NCBI RefSeq assembly: GCF_027942865.1
Contig: NC_134515.1
Coordinates: 26,806,227 to 26,870,226, forward strand
Reading direction: 5' to 3'
DNA length: 64,000 bases
Origin: Odontesthes bonariensis
Lineage: Eukaryota; Chordata; Actinopteri; Atheriniformes; Atherinopsidae
Part shown: positions 60,438 to 64,000 of the stretch, one piece after another
Layout: each line of letters starts with the position of its first letter
Position numbering within the stretch: position 1 is the first letter of the stretch
The notes under the pieces: model-generated
Database searches by the model: none
What the model saw: the letters and a program-made list of their open reading frames with translations, nothing else
What the model was told of the DNA's origin: nothing
Position numbers and translations under genes: made by a program

Positions 60438-62748
60438 GCGGGGTTGGGGCGAGCAGCTGTTGCAGCTAGTATGCCAAAGGGCCGCCCTGTGCTCGAGGCA
60501 TGCCAGTGTCCATTGTCACTCTGTGAAAGCCTGCTGGCTTCTCCATGTTTACACAAATCACTGATCTCATACGAGAGGGGTTTTCCTCACCACTTTCTTA
60601 TTTTGCAGCTATTTCCTTTTCAAGTCTCGGTTCTTGAAAATTTTATGGCAACCTCCCCGTGCCCGCTCAACCTCATCATTTGTAAGCCCTAAATAAAATA
60701 TCTGGGTAATTGCATTGGAAATTTTTTTGGACTCCTCTAGCGGATCTTTATTTGAACACTGTCACGCATTCCAGAGTAAACAGGCCTTGCAGTCCTGTAA
60801 TGAGATGGCTGTCTAACTGGCTTCCTGCCACAGATTGTGATTCTGAGAAAGGAACTTTTTCCTCCCTTTTACAGGGCAGATTAGCCCCCCCCTTTACCAT
60901 CATTCTCTCTTCATTTCATTAAAAGCGAGCCCACCTTCCAAACCATCTCTCTTAAATCTTCTAAGATGTTGCAACTCATTCTATCTGTGCTCCGACTCAT
61001 CCTCCAGGAACCAAACTCGTCCAACGAAAAATTTGCAAATGTGAAATTGTGAAAACAGGGAAATGCTGATCCTTTAGTCAAATGACAACATGTTCCCCAC
61101 CCCTGGGGCTCTTCAAGCACGCTCCAACCGCTTTTTGGCACAACAGAGATGAGAGCGAGCCCCGGAGGGCGAGCAGACAAGCAGAAGCCGGGGAAGGAGT
61201 GTGATGAGTTGACGAGGCAAGAGCTGGACGCGGAAGAGACAGACAGAAAAGATGAATGAATGTGCAGTCAGACTGCAAACAATGCGCCTGGGGAGCGGAC
61301 AGGAAACTGTTCTACTTGATAATGAGGTGACCAGGTATGAAAGACTCCTGCTGCTGCCATAACTCAATATTTCCCAGAGTCACCCACGCTGTTGACACTG
61401 CACACCAAGCCTGAAAGACCATTTCTGCTTCTGTTCTGAGAAATTTCACCCCTGCTTCCACTAGAAATATTTAAGCAGTGCTTTCTTTGTGTGGGAATGT
61501 GAGCAGGGACACGTGCAGCACAACTGGGCTGGAAATCGCCAACATACATTGTATAAGACGCATGACCTATATAAGAAGATGAGGTCTGGGCGAGAGGCAG
61601 CATGATGCGAGTTCAGGCAGGCGAAAGGCAACATTCTATCACAGCAGAACATACAGAGAATGAGATAATTAACAAAAAGGAGGTCGGCAATAAAAGATCA
61701 TTTAATGGAGACCGCATGCAGGTCTCCTGGAACTTATAACAACAGTGTTATTTAGAGATAAATCAGCTGTCTCATATCAAATTTCCAGCATGTTTCGAAA
61801 CAGTCGTTACCTTTTATGTTGAATGCGCAGCCGAAGTGGGAGAAGATAATCGGATCATTGTGATTAAATAGAACTTAAATCAATAAACAAATGGTTCGTC
61901 ACAGAAAAATACGACACAAAGTTGAGGGAAAAATAAGCCAAGGCAGTAACAATTCTTTCACTATTCATTAATAAATAATTGGAAAAAAAAATAAAAACAC
62001 ATAAAATGTCCAAAAAATTGTTTTAAAATTCAGAAATTATTCATTGAAATGATATTTTTGTCGCTCAATGCTTAAAATCAAACCAAGAAACGGATTACAC
62101 AACAAAATAATGATCAGAATTATAGGAACTGAAAAACAGTCCACAGTTGCGGCCTCAAATGATTGAATTTCCGTTTAAAACACTCATCAGTTTTGGCTCC
62201 AGAGTTTAACTTTTTCTAAATGACAAAGTTCTAGATCAGCGTGTGCCGAATCTCCAGCAGTACTCAGGCAGGTGGTCTGCCCAGGTCAGATCATACGGTT
62301 AGCGCTCCCCCGCCGAGGCATTTCAAACATCATCAAAGGGGCCGTGTCACAGAGGACACCAGTAGGCGTAATGAATAAACATTAGTCTAGCTGGCCTCTT
62401 GGACCAGTATTACAGAGAACTGGCCCCAGTCCAGGCTGATTTCTTAAGTGGCCCTAAAGGAGACTGATAAACACTCTCCGCCATGAGCACTGAAAAGCCT
62501 CATCGCACACCTTTCTCACTACTGTAAGTATGCACACACACACACCGAGGCTATAGGACCAATAAACCGTGACACCGTTACTATGACAATGTCCCACCAA
62601 CTCCTCTCTTCGGCAGACCGAGCTCACAACCCGGGAGGTGGAGGAGGAGGGAGACGCACACCCACTGAGGCACTCACGCAGACAGGCACAGCATGGCAAC
62701 CTCTCTTTGATGCTGATGCAAAGAGACTGGTACACTGAACACCTCCCA

Positions 62749-62777
62749 TCCTCCTCCTCCTCCTCCTCCTCCTCCTC
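62749..62777. repeat. (CCT)n microsatellite
   Basis: About 9-10 CCT units. Confidence 0.9.
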
Positions 62778-63775
62778 ATGAGATGGCACTCTGATACTGG
62801 AGTGCGATGTGAAGAGAAGCAGGATGCGCCCCGCCCACCCAATCACATGATGCCATCAACCCCAACCAGCCGGAGAAAACACAACACATCCTCCATTCTG
62901 ATTTATTCATAACAAGGCATCAATTATTCAGGTTCATGACCAGGTAGAGGGGCCCTGAACTATCTCAAAAGTGTGAACAGTAAGACATCCTTCAGAATCT
63001 TGGTCACTGTTAAATCTACAGGCAAGACTAGACGGAAACAGAAGCTACCGCAGAGGGAGAATTCCCTCTCTGACATACAGAGTAGCAGCATCAAAGACAG
63101 CCAGCCTTCCCACCAAACGCTAAGAAGATTAGTGGAAGGGAAATGTGACAATGTACCAAAATAGCCATCCAGGCCTGGGTGGGTTTCCAACTCCACCTGC
63201 AGGAATAAAACTCAGATCACGGAGCAGCCTGCGTGGTCACTGCACTCACTGTGAAGGTGAGGCTGTCAGCGACACCGTCCTCCTCACAGACAAAGGATGT
63301 GACCTGGGCTTCCCAGGGCAGTGGAATGTAAGGAGAGCTGATTATTTTTTTAACAAAAAGTCACGGCAGCCAGCTGGTATTGTGCCGCTTTCAGCTCACT
63401 GCTAACCTAAACAAGTAAAGCACTCAAAATGGCTGCAGCGTTTACCATGTGGAGCACCTTTTTACATGCCAACATTTGGTGATTAGCACCAAATGTTTGT
63501 TGTTTTGTTCGGATGTTTGAGGCATCAGCAGGGGGTACAGCCAATGACAGCACAGGTGATGGGGTGTGGGGACACGAGAGGGGAAAATCCGGGAGAGGAA
63601 TAGAACAAACGTACAACAAGTATGACGGAGAGCATATCGAAGGAAGTCTGCTCTACTTGGACTCGGCAAACTGAGCAGAATTTGTTGAACTTAGGATATT
63701 TGCAACATTAATGACGGGAGAGATACTCGCCCGGATGACAGCTGTAACTGTTCTATAAAGATCAGTCGGATGAGT

Positions 63776-63793
63776 CGGGGGGGGGGGGGGGGT
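63776..63793. repeat. Poly(G) tract followed by (GT)n
   Basis: A run of about 16 G, then a short GT repeat to about 63,812. Confidence 0.85.
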
Positions 63794-64000
63794 CTTGTAG
63801 TGTGTGTGTGTGTCACCTCCTGCTGCAGATCAGTCATGTGGCGTGAACCCACCAGGACTTCAAAAGTCCACGAGACGAGCACGACGCTTATGCAACGACC
63901 GTGTCTGAAAGTCTGAACTTTGCTAAAAGAAAAAAAAAACCTGAAAAAGCATTCCAAAAAAATAAATAAAAAAACACTGGTCCAGAAACCATTAATGTTC

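Larger units (their letters stand above)
56087..64000. other. anks1a intron running off the window; no exon found
   Basis: The minus strand has no TPLHHAALNGH-type ankyrin frame here, so the preceding exons lie beyond 64,000. Content is microsatellites and unassigned DNA. Confidence 0.6.

Noticed and set aside
60307..60564. Plus-strand Gly/Ser-rich frame resembling the Gly-rich N-terminal exon of ANKS1A
   Set aside because: It is on the strand opposite to anks1a and consists of trinucleotide repeats; no start or splice context fits.

Overview
The window reads as nuclear DNA of a ray-finned (teleost, probably percomorph) fish. It has spliced vertebrate genes with GT-AG introns, long dinucleotide microsatellites, a fish-type non-LTR retrotransposon, hAT and Tc1/mariner relics, and AT-rich intergenic DNA. 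No prokaryotic gene organisation, CRISPR array, tRNA or rRNA gene was seen.

Layout. (1) About 1-8 kb is repeat-rich: an AT-rich palindrome, a nearly full-length but frame-broken LINE (minus strand), a Tc1/mariner relic, and a non-autonomous hAT-like element with a candidate 8-bp target duplication. (2) About 7.7-15.1 kb, minus strand, holds a complete gene of the SARG (C1orf116, specifically androgen-regulated gene) family: three coding exons giving 608 aa, plus a predicted non-coding first exon near 14.85-15.06 kb. A second hAT element with a perfect 8-bp duplication sits in its first intron. (3) From about 17.2 kb to beyond the right edge, minus strand, lies most of anks1a (Odin): 22 coding exons traced with matching splice phases, encoding 998 aa from the third ankyrin repeat to the stop codon. 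Order in the protein: ankyrin repeats, proline-rich linker, a Ser-rich block, SAM1, SAM2, PTB domain, C-terminal TTIF. The first ankyrin exons and promoter lie beyond base 64,000. Introns carry microsatellites, a 21-bp minisatellite, a third hAT element and Tc1-like relics.

The most interesting observation is at 32,175-32,378. The SAM1 exon of anks1a extends upstream in frame through its own splice acceptor into an ATG whose peptide strongly resembles the alternative start of the paralogue ANKS1B (AIDA-1/EB-1 short form, MMWQCH...SLLKRFPL). This predicts an ankyrin-less, 487-aa SAM-SAM-PTB isoform of anks1a from an internal promoter. Both genes are transcribed right to left, with anks1a upstream of sarg.

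All gene identities rest on remembered family sequences and splice-phase consistency; no database search was run.
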